Assembly: GCA_003545125.1 (NCBI GenBank)
Contig: DQCI01000181.1
Location: forward strand, 9,875-17,043
Direction of reading: 5' to 3'
From: Paracoccaceae bacterium
GTDB taxonomy: Bacteria; Pseudomonadota; Alphaproteobacteria; Rhodobacterales; Rhodobacteraceae
Length of the DNA stretch: 7,169 bases
The position numbers and the translations under genes are program-made. Numbering within the stretch: the first letter of the stretch is position 1; each line of letters opens with the position of its first letter. Positions 7,065 to 7,169 of the stretch are shown in pieces. A model generated the notes under the pieces. That model was not told where the DNA came from and did no database searches. It saw only the letters and a program-made list of their open reading frames with translations.

Positions 7065-7169
7065 TCAGGCGAACGGCTTCACCGGCTCGAAATGGTGCAT
7101 CGAGTCGAAATTACAGAACTCGACGGCGCCGAGTTCGATGGGTCCGATCGCACTCCGAAACCGGCTTTC
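7065..7169 (-). CDS. C-terminal end of an unidentified - strand gene (cut by the window edge)
   Basis: Reading the - strand from 7169, a frame runs for 34 codons without interruption to a TGA at 7067-7065. The peptide contains AIGPIELGAVEFCNF and ends HHFEPVKPFA, a balanced mix of residues unlike the Arg/Pro-rich chance frames elsewhere in the window, and its codons favour G/C in third position. I cannot assign a family from 34 residues. The start and most of the gene lie beyond the right edge. It converges on the Na/Pi gene. Confidence 0.5.
   Translation of the reverse strand, partial: ESRFRSAIGPIELGAVEFCNFDSMHHFEPVKPFA

Overview
The window is GC-rich DNA with GC-rich third codon positions and closely packed genes. 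Its transporter families (TTT/TctABC, PiT with a DUF47 partner, Na/Pi cotransporter) fit an alphaproteobacterium. That is an inference from style; there is no rRNA or taxonomic marker gene here. Almost everything lies on the + strand and concerns membrane transport of anions, mainly inorganic phosphate and, by family, carboxylates.

Layout. Positions 1-100 are a non-coding lead-in with a short tandem repeat. A TctB-type small permease follows (101-595), then an unrecognised 67-residue highly charged protein (642-845). After a 141-base gap come a DUF47/PhoU-like protein (987-1661) and, 11 bases later, a PiT phosphate permease (1673-3157). A TctA-type large permease begins 27 bases after that (3185-4683). 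It is full length by homology but broken by an in-frame TGA near 3923 and a one-base deletion near 4184-4187. About 520 bases without a convincing gene follow, then a Na/Pi cotransporter family protein with a PhoU-like C-terminal domain (preferred start 5205, end 6860). The right edge holds about 200 non-coding bases and the last 34 codons of an unidentified gene on the - strand.

How the genes relate. TctA and TctB are normally adjacent subunits of one tripartite tricarboxylate transporter, with a periplasmic TctC receptor that is not visible here. In this window a complete phosphate-uptake pair (DUF47 + PiT) and a small unknown gene sit between them. All five genes share one direction, and the spacing from DUF47 to tctA is operon-like. 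A second, unrelated phosphate transporter lies downstream. The two points most worth a second look are this interleaved arrangement and the double lesion in tctA, which means either a recently inactivated TTT system or sequence errors. I found no CRISPR array, tRNA, rRNA, transposase or defence system.
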